Assembly (NCBI RefSeq): GCF_010501095.1
Contig: NZ_QVMP01000001.1
Location: 236,475 to 300,474, forward strand
From: Dysgonomonas sp. 520
GTDB taxonomy: Bacteria > Bacteroidota > Bacteroidia > Bacteroidales > Dysgonomonadaceae
Direction: 5' to 3'
Length of the DNA: 64,000 bases
Positions 41,633-50,714 of this stretch are shown here, one piece after another. The notes under the pieces were generated by a model. It had not been told where the DNA came from. It did not search any database and saw only the letters and a list, made by a program, of their open reading frames with translations. Each line of letters opens with the position of its first letter. Within the stretch, counting starts at the first letter, position 1. A program made the translations under genes and the position numbers.

Positions 41633-42154
41633 ATGGAAAATATATCAGAAGCACGGATTTATGTAGGAACTTACGCTAAGTATAATGAAGGTTCAATTTT
41701 CGGTAAGTGGTTAGACCTTTCGGATTATTCCGATAAAGAAGAATTTTACGAGGCTTGCCGCGAGTTACACAAGGATGAGGAAGACCCGGAATTAATGTTT
41801 CAGGATTGGGAATATATACCCTCCGGGTTAATAGGTGAAAGCTGGCTGTCCGATAACATCTTTGAAATTATCGAAGCCGTAGAAAATATGGGTGAAAAAG
41901 AGGCATTCGAGGTATGGCTGAATCACGAAAGCCACGACCTCGATTCAAAAGACATAAACGACTTGATTTCCTCTTTCGAGGATGACTTTCAGGGCGCATA
42001 CAAAGATGAAGAAGATTATGCGTATGAAGTCGTTGAAGAATGCTACGACCTGCCGGAATTTGCGAAAACGTATTTCGACTATGAAAAATTCGCCCGCGAT
42101 TTGTTTATGACCGACTACTGGTTCGATAGCGGTTACGTGTTCCGACATTCATAA
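41633..42154 (+). CDS. ardA: Antirestriction protein ArdA
   Basis: The 173 aa protein is very acidic, with the family layout ARIYVGTYAKYNEGS at the N-terminus and a WEYIPSGLIGES-type segment in the middle. The end is YFDYEKFARDLFMTDYWFDSGYVFRH. ArdA mimics DNA and blocks type I restriction enzymes in a new host, which helps the incoming ICE. It stands alone with its own terminator at 42175-42198. Confidence 0.92.
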   Translation: MENISEARIYVGTYAKYNEGSIFGKWLDLSDYSDKEEFYEACRELHKDEEDPELMFQDWEYIPSGLIGESWLSDNIFEIIEAVENMGEKEAFEVWLNHESHDLDSKDINDLISSFEDDFQGAYKDEEDYAYEVVEECYDLPEFAKTYFDYEKFARDLFMTDYWFDSGYVFRHS

Positions 42155-42174
42155 CTGAACCGGAAACGGTTTTC

Positions 42175-42198
42175 AAGGCGGAGCATCCGCCTTTTTTA
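42175..42198 (+). terminator. Terminator of ardA
   Basis: AAGGCGGA pairs perfectly with TCCGCCTT over a three-base loop and is followed by a T run. It lies 20 bp after the ardA stop. Confidence 0.9.
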
Positions 42199-42219
42199 GT
42201 GTCTTTGGATTTTTTGATA

Positions 42220-43359
42220 TTATGATTCAACTAATTCAAAGTCATATTTTTCAAATTCGGTTCCATTGATTATTACAGCAACCTGATGAAGTCCGGGATG
42301 AAGTTTTCGGGTTGTTACCACTTTAAAAGAATGTTTACGATTAATTCGTATCGCTGAATTTGCAGTGTATTCTTTTTCGCTGATTTTGCAGACTTTCTTG
42401 GTTAATGTTCCGTTCGCTTTTTGGTAGTAAATCCCATATTCAAGGCGTATTTTAACCTTTTTGTCATTGTTGTTCAGCAGGTTAAAACAGAACTCCAATG
42501 AGTCCCCGACTTTAACTTGATGGGTTGAAATTTGAAAGCTCTCAATGCTGATATTTTTTACACCACCCAATCCGAACAATTCCATCACTTCGGGATTACC
42601 CTGTTTTAAGAGTGTCCGGCAGCCGTGTTTAACGATCCAATCCACTTCTTTCGATTCTCCATGCCATTTTTTTGCAAGTTCGATCACTATTTCGGGATTG
42701 TCTTTGGCAATATCGTTTAGATTATTGGCTACACTCAGTCGAACCGATTTCGCTGGGTCATTTTTAAGATTTTCCAGAATAGGGATGATTGGCATAGGGT
42801 CTTTCTTCAAATCCGGCAGAGCCATCGCCCAAGGAAGGCGTGGACGGCAACCTTCCGATGCAAGCCGTCTTACTCCCCAATGTTCGTGCTTCGACCAGAT
42901 CAGCATTTGTTTCATCATCTTGTCCGGATATCTGACGATAAACGGATGAGTTACAAATTCACAGCTCGTAAACTGGGTTATTCTTTCAATCGCTTTGACA
43001 GAGTTTTCGTAATCGTCCAGTCCGTACTGTTCTATGTAACTATCCAATATTGCGCCATATTCCAAAGTGAGAGTGAATTTCGTATCGTCAATTACTCCGA
43101 TATGGGGCTGCTCCTTTTCTACATGATCCAGCAGTTCCAATATCTTGGCGATAGCGTCTTTGTAGTCCGTTGGCAAAAACTTTTTCAGAACAGTTGCTAT
43201 GTGAGCAATACGTTGTTTGTACTCTCTGTTTTCCCACTCGTTGTCCATAGATAGCGAAACAAACTTGCGTTCGTCTAAATCATTGATAACAAGTTTCAGT
43301 TCTTTCGTAAATTTATCGAAAAACTGTACATTATAAAAGTTCTTAAAGGCTTCTGCCAT
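42220..43359 (-). CDS. HEAT-repeat DNA alkylation repair protein (AlkC/AlkD-like)
   Basis: I start at ATG 43359 (MAEAFKNFYNVQFFDKFTKEL), with AAAGAT at ribosome-site distance. The 379 aa protein is built of helical HEAT-like repeats (EHWGVRRLASEGCRPRLPWA, DPAKSVRLSVANNLNDIAKD) with the Trp/Arg/Asp pattern of the AlkC/AlkD DNA glycosylase group. The last 100 residues form a beta domain (VKVGDSLEFCFNLLNNNDKK). It would remove alkylated bases from DNA. It is a monocistronic cargo gene between ardA and the HTH pair. Confidence 0.85.
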   Translation of the reverse strand: MAEAFKNFYNVQFFDKFTKELKLVINDLDERKFVSLSMDNEWENREYKQRIAHIATVLKKFLPTDYKDAIAKILELLDHVEKEQPHIGVIDDTKFTLTLEYGAILDSYIEQYGLDDYENSVKAIERITQFTSCEFVTHPFIVRYPDKMMKQMLIWSKHEHWGVRRLASEGCRPRLPWAMALPDLKKDPMPIIPILENLKNDPAKSVRLSVANNLNDIAKDNPEIVIELAKKWHGESKEVDWIVKHGCRTLLKQGNPEVMELFGLGGVKNISIESFQISTHQVKVGDSLEFCFNLLNNNDKKVKIRLEYGIYYQKANGTLTKKVCKISEKEYTANSAIRINRKHSFKVVTTRKLHPGLHQVAVIINGTEFEKYDFELVES

Positions 43360-43439
43360 ATCTTTATTAAATAAATTCTTTTGCAAAAATAGCATATAAT
43401 GGAGAATTAGCTGTTGTTTCTACCTCTTTATAATGATAA

Positions 43440-43469
43440 ACCCCGCTCTATCTCGCGACAGCACGGGGT
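43440..43469 (-). terminator. Terminator of the second HTH pair
   Basis: ACCCCG pairs with CGGGGT over an 18-base, GC-rich loop. On the minus strand it lies 26 bp after the stop of the HTH gene and is followed by TTATCATTAT. Confidence 0.6.
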
Positions 43470-43494
43470 CTTAACAATGGATAAATCAGAAAAG

Positions 43495-43833
43495 CTAATC
43501 GGATGATTCAGGTTCAAGTTCCGTTTCACTGTCATTATCTCCTTTGGCGAAATGGTCACGGATGAATTTCTCTACGTTTTTCTCTGTGTAAAATATCTTG
43601 TGATGGATAGTGATGTAGGTCAATTCACCCGCAGAACGATAACGCTGTAAAGTGCGTTTACTCACATTCAGCAGTTGGCACAAGTCCTGATTATCCAAAA
43701 GCCGTTCGCCATTTAATACATTATGCCGTCCGCTCATTATATCCATAAACTTATCCAGTCGGTCGAAACGCCCCATGAATTGCTCGAACCATTCCCGCAT
43801 CCAATCTCTCAATCCTTCGTCTTCCTCACTCAT
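43495..43833 (-). CDS. Helix-turn-helix protein (excisionase-like), 112 aa
   Basis: The first half is acidic and helical (GLRDWMREWFEQFMGRFDRL). An HTH_17-type winged helix follows (LLDNQDLCQLLNVSKRTLQRYRSAGELTYITIHHKIFYTEKNVEKFI), then an acidic tail (DSETELEPESSD). It overlaps the upstream HTH gene by 8 bp and is the paralog of the 104 aa protein at 5011-5325. In CTnDOT, two such proteins are needed for excision, so this pair near rteC is a good candidate for Xis-type factors. Confidence 0.75.
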   Translation of the reverse strand: MSEEDEGLRDWMREWFEQFMGRFDRLDKFMDIMSGRHNVLNGERLLDNQDLCQLLNVSKRTLQRYRSAGELTYITIHHKIFYTEKNVEKFIRDHFAKGDNDSETELEPESSD

Positions 43834-44143
43834 GGCTACCTCCTTCCTTTTTATCGTTTCTTACCACACGTCCCGGCAACAGACGTTTAACCTCTGCTAA
43901 TGTGTACCACGCTTTACCGCCTCGGATGGAGTAGGTTATTTCTCCGTTACTGCGTAGCCGTTGCATCGTCCGTTTACTTATCTGCAACATGGTTGCGGCA
44001 TCTTGATCGTTTAGCCAAACTTCTGAAGGATCGGGATGTGGATCGGCATTTTCTTTCGCCTGTTTTTTTATATCGGAATGGATACACTCAATTTTCCGTA
44101 CCAGTTTTTTATATGCTTCCGATTCTATTGTTATCACTTTCAT
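43826..44143 (-). CDS. Helix-turn-helix protein (excisionase-like), 105 aa
   Basis: I start at ATG 44143 (MKVITIESEAYKKLVRKIEC), which aligns with the start of the protein at 5315-5602; the 44-residue upstream extension has no family similarity. The winged HTH is WLNDQDAATMLQISKRTMQRLRSNGEITYSIRGGKAWYTLAEVKRLL. It is the first gene of the two-gene unit, 257 bp downstream of rteC. Its job is probably regulation of excision or DNA bending. Confidence 0.75.
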   Translation of the reverse strand: MKVITIESEAYKKLVRKIECIHSDIKKQAKENADPHPDPSEVWLNDQDAATMLQISKRTMQRLRSNGEITYSIRGGKAWYTLAEVKRLLPGRVVRNDKKEGGSHE

Positions 44144-44333
44144 ATTTGCAACTTGTTGATTTACTGCAAAGTTCGGGTGTTTCTCAATAGTCGCTAACGA
44201 GGTCGGTATGACTTTTCTTGAAAATATTTTCCAATTCGCTTGTTTATAGTGAATTAAAAATGTGTTTTCCGTCAAAAAGCGGGGAGAGAAAAGTTAGAAA
44301 AGGTCGGTATAATGCGGATTATACGCTAAAACA

Positions 44334-44367
44334 CCCGATTTTGACCTAAATTAGCATCAAAATCGGG
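44334..44367 (-). terminator. Terminator of rteC
   Basis: CCCGATTTTGA pairs perfectly with TCAAAATCGGG over a 12-base loop. It begins 33 bp after the rteC stop on the minus strand and is followed by TGTTTTAG. Confidence 0.75.
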
Positions 44368-44399
44368 CGTTCTATTAAAAATACCGACATCGGTATCGG

Positions 44400-45233
44400 T
44401 TATCTTCTTCCCATACGCCGTAGTAGGGCGTTTCTTAGTTTATCAAGAAATGGCGTAGGGGTGTTCCGTATTTTTAGGTCATCGAAACTTCGTGAGAGGT
44501 TACGGTCTAATTGGATATTAAAGACATTCTGGATATAGTCAAACAGTTGTGTTTGTGGTACTTTTCCGAATATTCCTGCACTGTCCCATGAGAAGATTTG
44601 TTCCTGTAATTCCGCTTTACTTCCCATCCATGTTATTTTGGTGGCAGGAAAACCGTTGGTAAAAATCTTAATCCCATTGTCTGTAAGTAGTTCTATTTCG
44701 TCCATTAAATAAGCGGAAAGCATATCATTTGCTAATATTTTAGCAACCTTAAAATCACAGTTGGTGGAAAAATTAGGGTCAAATTCATGGCGAAATGTTT
44801 CCAGATATTGTTCTGCATTTGTCTGACCACGTAGGAAATAGAGTGAATCCAAATTTGATGAGCCAGAACGGTAATAGCGTATAAAATCGAGACGTTTATG
44901 ATTGTACCTGTTTATATCATTTAGCATTTCGCTTAGGTACTCCCGTTGTTTTTCAACTCCAGCCGGACGGTTTATCTCAATGTTATAGACTTTTCGATAG
45001 TATATCAAACGAGAACAAAGTCTGGGTTTTGTTTCTTTGAAAAAGAATATTTCTTCTTCATCGTCCTTAAAACTGTATGATAAAATAAATGATTTTAACT
45101 GATTGACTGCTTCGGTAAGCATACATGAAACCTCAAAAGACTTTGTAATCATACTGATTTCCGAGCATTCTATTTGCTCAATATTGGTATCTATTTCTCT
45201 TTTCAGATTGGAAGTAAACTGGTGCATATACAA
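44400..45233 (-). CDS. rteC: RteC-family regulator
   Basis: The 277 aa protein has an N-terminal helical half (SEISMITKSFEVSCMLTEAVNQLKSF) and the conserved RteC pattern RLIYYRKVYNIEINRP, DFIRYYRSGSSNLDSLYFLRG and a C-terminal winged-helix-like part. In CTnDOT RteC activates the excision operon and is itself controlled by the RteA/RteB two-component system. Here no RteAB pair or tetQ is present; instead a three-repeat LytTR-type operator lies 64-118 bp upstream of the start. Confidence 0.9.
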   Translation of the reverse strand: MYMHQFTSNLKREIDTNIEQIECSEISMITKSFEVSCMLTEAVNQLKSFILSYSFKDDEEEIFFFKETKPRLCSRLIYYRKVYNIEINRPAGVEKQREYLSEMLNDINRYNHKRLDFIRYYRSGSSNLDSLYFLRGQTNAEQYLETFRHEFDPNFSTNCDFKVAKILANDMLSAYLMDEIELLTDNGIKIFTNGFPATKITWMGSKAELQEQIFSWDSAGIFGKVPQTQLFDYIQNVFNIQLDRNLSRSFDDLKIRNTPTPFLDKLRNALLRRMGRR

Positions 45234-45296
45234 TATGTTTTATAACTTCGATTAATACACTACGAAGATATATAGTTTTGAAAAGTCTGGTTCTTA

Positions 45297-45351
45297 TTTG
45301 AGACAGATAAGACTAATTTGTAGACAGAAACAGCTCGTTTGTATAGAAAGG
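45297..45351 (-). promoter_or_regulatory. LytTR-type operator array upstream of rteC
   Basis: On the plus strand three repeats start TTTG at 45297, 45317 and 45338 (TTTGAGACAGATAA, TTTGTAGACAGAAA, TTTGTATAGAAAGG), spaced 20 and 21 bp. About 31 bases after the nearest repeat, toward rteC, lies TATCTTCG, a -7-like element. The same layout and distances occur before the CPBP gene (52644-52700). Confidence 0.7.
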
Positions 45352-45397
45352 ATTGTAGTGCATATTTAGGAGAAGAAAGAAGATTAATCTAATAGAA

Positions 45398-45430
45398 AAA
45401 TGACCTCGCGGCAAAGCTACGAGATCATTT
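45398..45430 (-). terminator. Terminator of the first receptor/two-component operon
   Basis: AAATGACCTCG pairs with CGAGATCATTT with one mismatch over an 11-base loop. It lies 29 bp after the response-regulator stop and keeps the operon separate from rteC. Confidence 0.75.
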
Positions 45431-45458
45431 AAGAAATACTATTTAGAAGAATATTTTC

Positions 45459-46172
45459 TCACACCGACTTCCCTTTCAGAAATTTCTCAAAGAAAGCATC
45501 CCGATACGAATTACCGATGGCGATTTCATGTTTCTTGATGAATACATCGTTGTTGTCGAAAGAATCTATGCAGTTTTTGTTTACGATATAGGAACGATTT
45601 ATCCGCAGAAATGTATTTTTGGGGAGAAGATCGTGAATGTTCTTTACATTCATACGGGTAATAATACGTTGCCCGTCCAGTTGGATGATGACGTAGTCTT
45701 TTAATCCTTCGATGAAGAGGATGTCTTTCAGGTTTACTTTGAAGAACCGCCTGTCTGACTTTACAAAGATACATTCGTCTTCTACATCCTCCACACTCTT
45801 TTTATCTTCATCCAGTAGCAGAGAGTGGTAGATGATCGCTTTATCTACCGCCTTACGGAACTTAGCCGGATCAATCGGTTTTACCAGATAATCGACAGCA
45901 TCGACTTCATAGCTATCAAGTGCATACTCTGAATAAGCCGTTGTGAAAATAATCAGCGTATGTTTGGGTATGCTCCGGGCAAACTCGATTCCGTTTATTC
46001 CCGGCATCTGAATATCAAGGAATATCAAATCGACCTGGTTTGATTCCATGTAGGTGGATGCCGCATTTGCACTGTTGAGACTATCCAGCAGTTCCAGTTG
46101 CGGAATTTGCTCGATCAACTTCTTTATTCCTTTGCGAGCAATAGGCTCGTCATCTACAATAATACATTTCAT
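45459..46172 (-). CDS. LytTR-type response regulator, copy 1
   Basis: The 237 aa protein has a receiver domain (residues 1-120) with VDDEP, the phospho-acceptor Asp in DLIFLDIQMPGING and Lys in YLVKPID. A LytTR DNA-binding domain follows (about 140-235, IFVKSDRRFFKVNLKDILFIEG and FLRINRSYIVN). It is about 85 percent identical by eye to the regulator at 52777-53493. The start overlaps the kinase stop by 4 bp. Predicted targets are the repeat arrays at 45297, 50979 and 52644. Confidence 0.92.
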   Translation of the reverse strand: MKCIIVDDEPIARKGIKKLIEQIPQLELLDSLNSANAASTYMESNQVDLIFLDIQMPGINGIEFARSIPKHTLIIFTTAYSEYALDSYEVDAVDYLVKPIDPAKFRKAVDKAIIYHSLLLDEDKKSVEDVEDECIFVKSDRRFFKVNLKDILFIEGLKDYVIIQLDGQRIITRMNVKNIHDLLPKNTFLRINRSYIVNKNCIDSFDNNDVFIKKHEIAIGNSYRDAFFEKFLKGKSV

Positions 46173-47245
46173 AACATTAATTCTAATATGACGGAGTAAA
46201 CAGTATCGGTTTTTGTTTGTTCCAATGTGTAATTGTCTTTGTATAATAAATCCAAACGGCGGCGGATGTTTGCCAGACCTAAACCACCAACTTTTCGGGG
46301 TATTTCTTCCTGTGGAATAGAGTTCTCACAGGTAAATACCAATCTGCCATCTCTTGCCGTGAATGATAGATGCACGAATGAGTCGCCTCTACTGTCGAAA
46401 TTATGCTTTACCGCATTCTCGACAAAGGGGATAAACAGCAAAGGGGCTATCTGTACATTGCTTGTATTTCCCTCTTTCGATATCGTGTATTTAAAATCAT
46501 CCCGGCGGGTCTTTTCCAAATCAAGAAAGTCGCGAAGGAAGGATATATCGGCACTCAGATAAACCTTATCGCGCGTACTGTCGTTCATCTGATAGTGCAG
46601 AAGATCGTCTAATTTTACCAATATCAGTGAAGCCTGATCAGGATCATCTTCCGTCAGAATATTAGCATTGTTCAGCATATTAAAGAGGAAATGCGGGTTG
46701 ATCTGGCTTTTCAGAAACATAAGCTCCGTAGTCAGTGTGGCGGCTTTCAGTTCATCTGCCCGCTTATTATCTTCCAGCCATTTTTTGAACGACATAAATG
46801 CTGCTACAGCAATAATCTGCAATCCAATGGTCAATCCGGACGGCAGCATAATCATCATGATTTGAAGTATATTGCGCGACGGGACAATTTTCAGAACCCC
46901 GGTATTTGGTTTCTCAAACAGGGCTAAAATGACAGCCATAACAAACAAGCATATAATAATAAGAATCACAGCCGATATTATGTATTTAACTATTTTCCCT
47001 TTTGCCAGATAACGTGGAACCAAAATATATGCATTGGGATAAACCGTCAGACAAAAAATAAGATACATTCCAATGAATGCCCAAAAGGCACCTATGGAGA
47101 AACTTAGTTTTCCCGGAACAGCGCAAAAAACATCCGAAGCGTAAATCAATGCAAATAGTTGCAATAATACATGCCTGTGAATATGATATTTCTTATCATT
47201 CAGATAATGCAATATCGTTTTTTCATTCGATTGATTCGTCATCAT
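46169..47245 (-). CDS. LytS-type sensor histidine kinase, copy 1
   Basis: The 358 aa protein has four or more membrane helices in the first 160 residues, then a His_kinase domain with the phospho-acceptor His in SQINPHFLFNMLNNAN. The ATP-binding N box is FVENAVKHN and the G box VGGLGLANIRRRL. It should phosphorylate the neighbouring response regulator. Translation is coupled at both ends by ATGA overlaps. No extracellular sensing domain is visible, so the signal may come through the membrane part or the partner pseudokinase. Confidence 0.9.
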   Translation of the reverse strand: MMTNQSNEKTILHYLNDKKYHIHRHVLLQLFALIYASDVFCAVPGKLSFSIGAFWAFIGMYLIFCLTVYPNAYILVPRYLAKGKIVKYIISAVILIIICLFVMAVILALFEKPNTGVLKIVPSRNILQIMMIMLPSGLTIGLQIIAVAAFMSFKKWLEDNKRADELKAATLTTELMFLKSQINPHFLFNMLNNANILTEDDPDQASLILVKLDDLLHYQMNDSTRDKVYLSADISFLRDFLDLEKTRRDDFKYTISKEGNTSNVQIAPLLFIPFVENAVKHNFDSRGDSFVHLSFTARDGRLVFTCENSIPQEEIPRKVGGLGLANIRRRLDLLYKDNYTLEQTKTDTVYSVILELML

Positions 47246-48306
47246 ACAGTTATATCTTTAAGTTGAAGCCTTGCCTCGTTATGGACTACGGACAGGAAAT
47301 AGCCCTCGTCGGGATAAATCAGGTCTAATCTTTTTTTTATCGCGTAAAGTTCAACTTCCGATATCAATACCTTGTTTGAAGTTCGGCAGATAAATAACAG
47401 AGCGTTCTTTTCGGGCGTAAAACTTACATGCATGGAAATGAATTCATCCGAGTTTTCTATTCGCATGATGGCATGCTGGATAAACGGGATAAAGAGCATC
47501 GGAGGGATAAAGATGTCTTTGAGCTTCTTGTCAACGGTAAATTCATATTCAAAGCGGCTGTTGTACATCTTTTCCAATTCCAGATAGCTTCTCATAAAGT
47601 TCACTTCGGCACTCAACAATACCCGGTCGCGGTTGCAGTCATAGAGTTGATAGCGCAATAGCCCGCTGAGCCTCATTAGCATATCGGAAGCTTTCTTTGG
47701 ATCGGTCGTAACCAATACCGAAGTCTTATTGAGTATCTTAGAAAGGAAGTCGGGCGAGAGTTGCTCCTTCAGCCGGTCTAATTCTGATTTGATATTTTCC
47801 TGTTCTATTCTGGTTATCCATTCATTTTCCATTGCCTGTCTTTTGAACAGAACTGTGGCTGATGTCCCCAGTATGCACATCAGATTTATGGTAGAACTGG
47901 GTATGCATTGGATAAAGGTAAATAGGTTATACACCGGAATTTTATGAGGTAATCCCAACTCGTTCCGTACAACATATTCCATGATAAGTAAGTATGCTAT
48001 TTGAATAAATATGATAGCGAAGACACTCAGCAGGTATCGTTTGTACTTTTTATTTAACAAATAGCGGGGTACTAAAAAATAGATATTTGCATACAACGAC
48101 ACTAAATACACCGTCAGGGTTATCAAGCTGAGAAGCGGTATATAATCCTGAACTATATCTATTTTATCCCGAAAGATATAAGATGTCTGCCTGAATGAAA
48201 TTAATGCAAATGCCAAAACAAACAGGATATGCCTCCATATCCTGTATTTTGGAGCAATCAGAAAATTATACAATTTCGATTTGAGCATATCCTGCTTATA
48301 AGTCAT
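47242..48306 (-). CDS. LytS-like pseudokinase, copy 1
   Basis: The 354 aa protein has the same membrane layout as the adjacent kinase, but the catalytic positions are lost. The NPHFLFN box reads SPDFLSKIL (His to Asp), the N box FVENAVKHN reads FIQHAIMRI, and there is no G box. It therefore cannot be a normal kinase and probably forms a heterodimer with the active one or acts as sensor. The overlap with the kinase gene (47242-47245) fixes their stoichiometry. It is not broken, and the frame is intact from start to stop. Confidence 0.8.
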   Translation of the reverse strand: MTYKQDMLKSKLYNFLIAPKYRIWRHILFVLAFALISFRQTSYIFRDKIDIVQDYIPLLSLITLTVYLVSLYANIYFLVPRYLLNKKYKRYLLSVFAIIFIQIAYLLIMEYVVRNELGLPHKIPVYNLFTFIQCIPSSTINLMCILGTSATVLFKRQAMENEWITRIEQENIKSELDRLKEQLSPDFLSKILNKTSVLVTTDPKKASDMLMRLSGLLRYQLYDCNRDRVLLSAEVNFMRSYLELEKMYNSRFEYEFTVDKKLKDIFIPPMLFIPFIQHAIMRIENSDEFISMHVSFTPEKNALLFICRTSNKVLISEVELYAIKKRLDLIYPDEGYFLSVVHNEARLQLKDITV

Positions 48307-48323
48307 TCGATGATAAAAATGTA

Positions 48324-50681
48324 TTAAAAATCAAGTCTGTAGGTCACATTAAAGATTGCGTTCTTCAAACGTCTTGGCTCTATCACACTCGTTTTCAGAT
48401 TATATTCATGCCCGAAATATTCCTTGTATCCTGTAGCGTTCATGCCTTTTACGGCGAACTCGTGCGACACTTTACTTCGGTTCATGCGATAACTGAGGGT
48501 ATAGTTGGCAAGAAACATGGGCGATAACTGTTTGGAATAAGCCTTTGTTTCGTCGTACTGTGTTTCTTTATCGGGATGGGCTAAGGTTGCCGCTTCATCT
48601 ATGGGCGAATAACGGTCGCCGCCTTGCATCGTCAGTTTCAGGTTGATACTTAACACATCCTGCTTGTTACGACCCATCATCCATTCTTTGCCTATCAATC
48701 CGTTGATGACATAGTTGCGATTGAATTTCGTATTGTGCCAAACACCATCGCCGCCGCAATACTCCGAGTTGAACACGGAAGCCGTTACCATATAATACAA
48801 GCCTTTGGTCATGTATTTCTCGAACGTAATGTCCACTCCGTAGTTGCGTCCATTTCCTTTGTTTACCAGCGCGTCTTCCACATAGAACGTGCTGCGGTTA
48901 AGCACGGAGTAAGAACTGTCGGCTATCACAGGAACATCGTACAGGTATTGGAAGTAAGGCTCTACCCGCAGGTTCATATCATCGGATATTCTGTAATTGT
49001 AAGACAACGAAACATGATGAGTTTTGGTGAAGTCGAGGTCTTTGTTAACCAACTCATTCCCTGTTGCCTGCATTTTTACAAAATAGACGTCCATTTTCTC
49101 CATGCGGCTGTGTAGTCCGTAAGCAAAACCGAACGAACTTCGTGCGGATGCTTGCCATTTGATTGAGGCACGGGGCTCTATCGTCCAACTGTTGTTCAAT
49201 GTGAGGAGTTGTCCATTCAAGCCTAAAGTAGCAGAAAGACGGTCGCTGATATTGAATAGCGAAGAGGTATAAGCTGAAATCAGATTGGTATTGCCTTTTC
49301 CTTCTGAGATGCGCTCCAATGACTCGGTGTAGAAAGGAGCCAGGTCGAAGTCCATATCATAATTCATGTTTGTAAATGTGATTCCAGTTTTATTGGTATG
49401 CTTCGTGCTGTATTTCTTGTTGAAAGAAGAGGTCAGGACGAGGTTTGTATATTGACTTTTGAAATCAAGAAAGGGCGAGGAGTTCATATTGTTGTCATAG
49501 ATGCTTTCCCACGCATCGGTTTTCGAATAAGTAGTGGCAAGCGTGGTTTTGAGTAGTCCGCCATTATTTAAGAAATAACGATGGCTAAGTCCGGCTGCGG
49601 CAGAAGTCTGCTTCATACGCGAATCTTTCGCATCATCCATGTAATCCCATTCTTCGGGTGTCTTAATTTCGGGCTTGATTTTGTCGATCAATGCCGTTCC
49701 CCATACCGAGAAAACACCCGCCTTTTTAGTGGGGAAGTTTAGTCTGAAGTTCAAATCCTGATAGTCCATTTCCTGCTCCAAGTCTCCAGCAGGGCTTACT
49801 TTGTTCATCAGTCCAGTAGTTGAATAGCGATAGTTGAACAAATACGAAGCGTTGTGCTTACGGCTAAGAGGCCCTTCCGAAGCGACATCCAATCCAAGCA
49901 CTCCGGCTTGCAGGGTGTGTTGAAACTTCTGACTATTGCCGTTCCTCATCTTCATATCGAACACACCGGAAACGGCATTGTTAAATTCGGCAGGGAATGC
50001 ACTGGTGTAGAAATCGGAATTTCCCAATACATTGTTACTTAATGAAGACAACATACCTCCACCCAAAGAAGATACATCCGCAAAGTGGTTCGGATTGGGT
50101 ATCTCTACATCTTCCAATCGCCATTGGAGCAGGCTCGGCGCGTTTCCATGTACCGATATGCCATTGCTTCCTACGGCAGATGTTACTCCGGCAAACGAAC
50201 TGACCAAACGAGCAGGATCGTCCATGCCTCCTGCGAAACGACTGGCTTCTTCCACGCTAAGCATACGTGCGCCCGAGAGGGCCATACTGTTTAAGGGTTC
50301 TTCTTTATTGATGCGGGGACGGATAACTATTTCGTCTAATTGCAGAACGCTTTCTTTCAGTTGGATTTCCAGATAGATTTCCTTTGCCGAAGTCAGCATG
50401 ATTTCACGAAAAACGGCAGGTTCATAGCCTACAAATGTAGCCTGTAAGTCATGGCGACCGACAGATACGTTCTTTATTTCGAATTTCCCTTCATCGTTGG
50501 TAGTTGTGCCAATGCTGGGCAAGTCCAACAATCCGACCGAGACATAAGGAAGTGGACTGCCCGAAGCATGGTCGATGACCGTTCCACGAATCGTTTGTAC
50601 GGGTTTATTGTCTTGCGCCGATGCGCTGACTGAAAACAAAATGCTAATGAGTAGCCATAGGAAGATAGATAATTGTTTCAT
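48324..50681 (-). CDS. TonB-dependent receptor with carboxypeptidase-like N-terminal domain
   Basis: The 785 aa outer-membrane protein has a signal peptide (MKQLSIFLWLLISILFSVSASA). A CarboxypepD_reg domain follows (residues 28-115, IRGTVIDHASGSPLPYVSVGL), then a plug domain and a beta barrel ending NAIFNVTYRLDF. No SusD partner or substrate enzyme is adjacent. It is followed after 17 bp by the pseudokinase-kinase-regulator genes, so it may be the surface sensor or target of that system. The ligand is unknown. Confidence 0.9.
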   Translation of the reverse strand: MKQLSIFLWLLISILFSVSASAQDNKPVQTIRGTVIDHASGSPLPYVSVGLLDLPSIGTTTNDEGKFEIKNVSVGRHDLQATFVGYEPAVFREIMLTSAKEIYLEIQLKESVLQLDEIVIRPRINKEEPLNSMALSGARMLSVEEASRFAGGMDDPARLVSSFAGVTSAVGSNGISVHGNAPSLLQWRLEDVEIPNPNHFADVSSLGGGMLSSLSNNVLGNSDFYTSAFPAEFNNAVSGVFDMKMRNGNSQKFQHTLQAGVLGLDVASEGPLSRKHNASYLFNYRYSTTGLMNKVSPAGDLEQEMDYQDLNFRLNFPTKKAGVFSVWGTALIDKIKPEIKTPEEWDYMDDAKDSRMKQTSAAAGLSHRYFLNNGGLLKTTLATTYSKTDAWESIYDNNMNSSPFLDFKSQYTNLVLTSSFNKKYSTKHTNKTGITFTNMNYDMDFDLAPFYTESLERISEGKGNTNLISAYTSSLFNISDRLSATLGLNGQLLTLNNSWTIEPRASIKWQASARSSFGFAYGLHSRMEKMDVYFVKMQATGNELVNKDLDFTKTHHVSLSYNYRISDDMNLRVEPYFQYLYDVPVIADSSYSVLNRSTFYVEDALVNKGNGRNYGVDITFEKYMTKGLYYMVTASVFNSEYCGGDGVWHNTKFNRNYVINGLIGKEWMMGRNKQDVLSINLKLTMQGGDRYSPIDEAATLAHPDKETQYDETKAYSKQLSPMFLANYTLSYRMNRSKVSHEFAVKGMNATGYKEYFGHEYNLKTSVIEPRRLKNAIFNVTYRLDF

Positions 50682-50714
50682 GATTGATGTATTTTATAGA
50701 GTTGTTACTGATTT

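Noticed and set aside
48324..50681. SusC-type polysaccharide utilisation receptor
   Set aside because: No SusD-like gene, glycoside hydrolase or sulfatase is adjacent and the length is shorter than typical SusC; left as a general TonB-dependent receptor.
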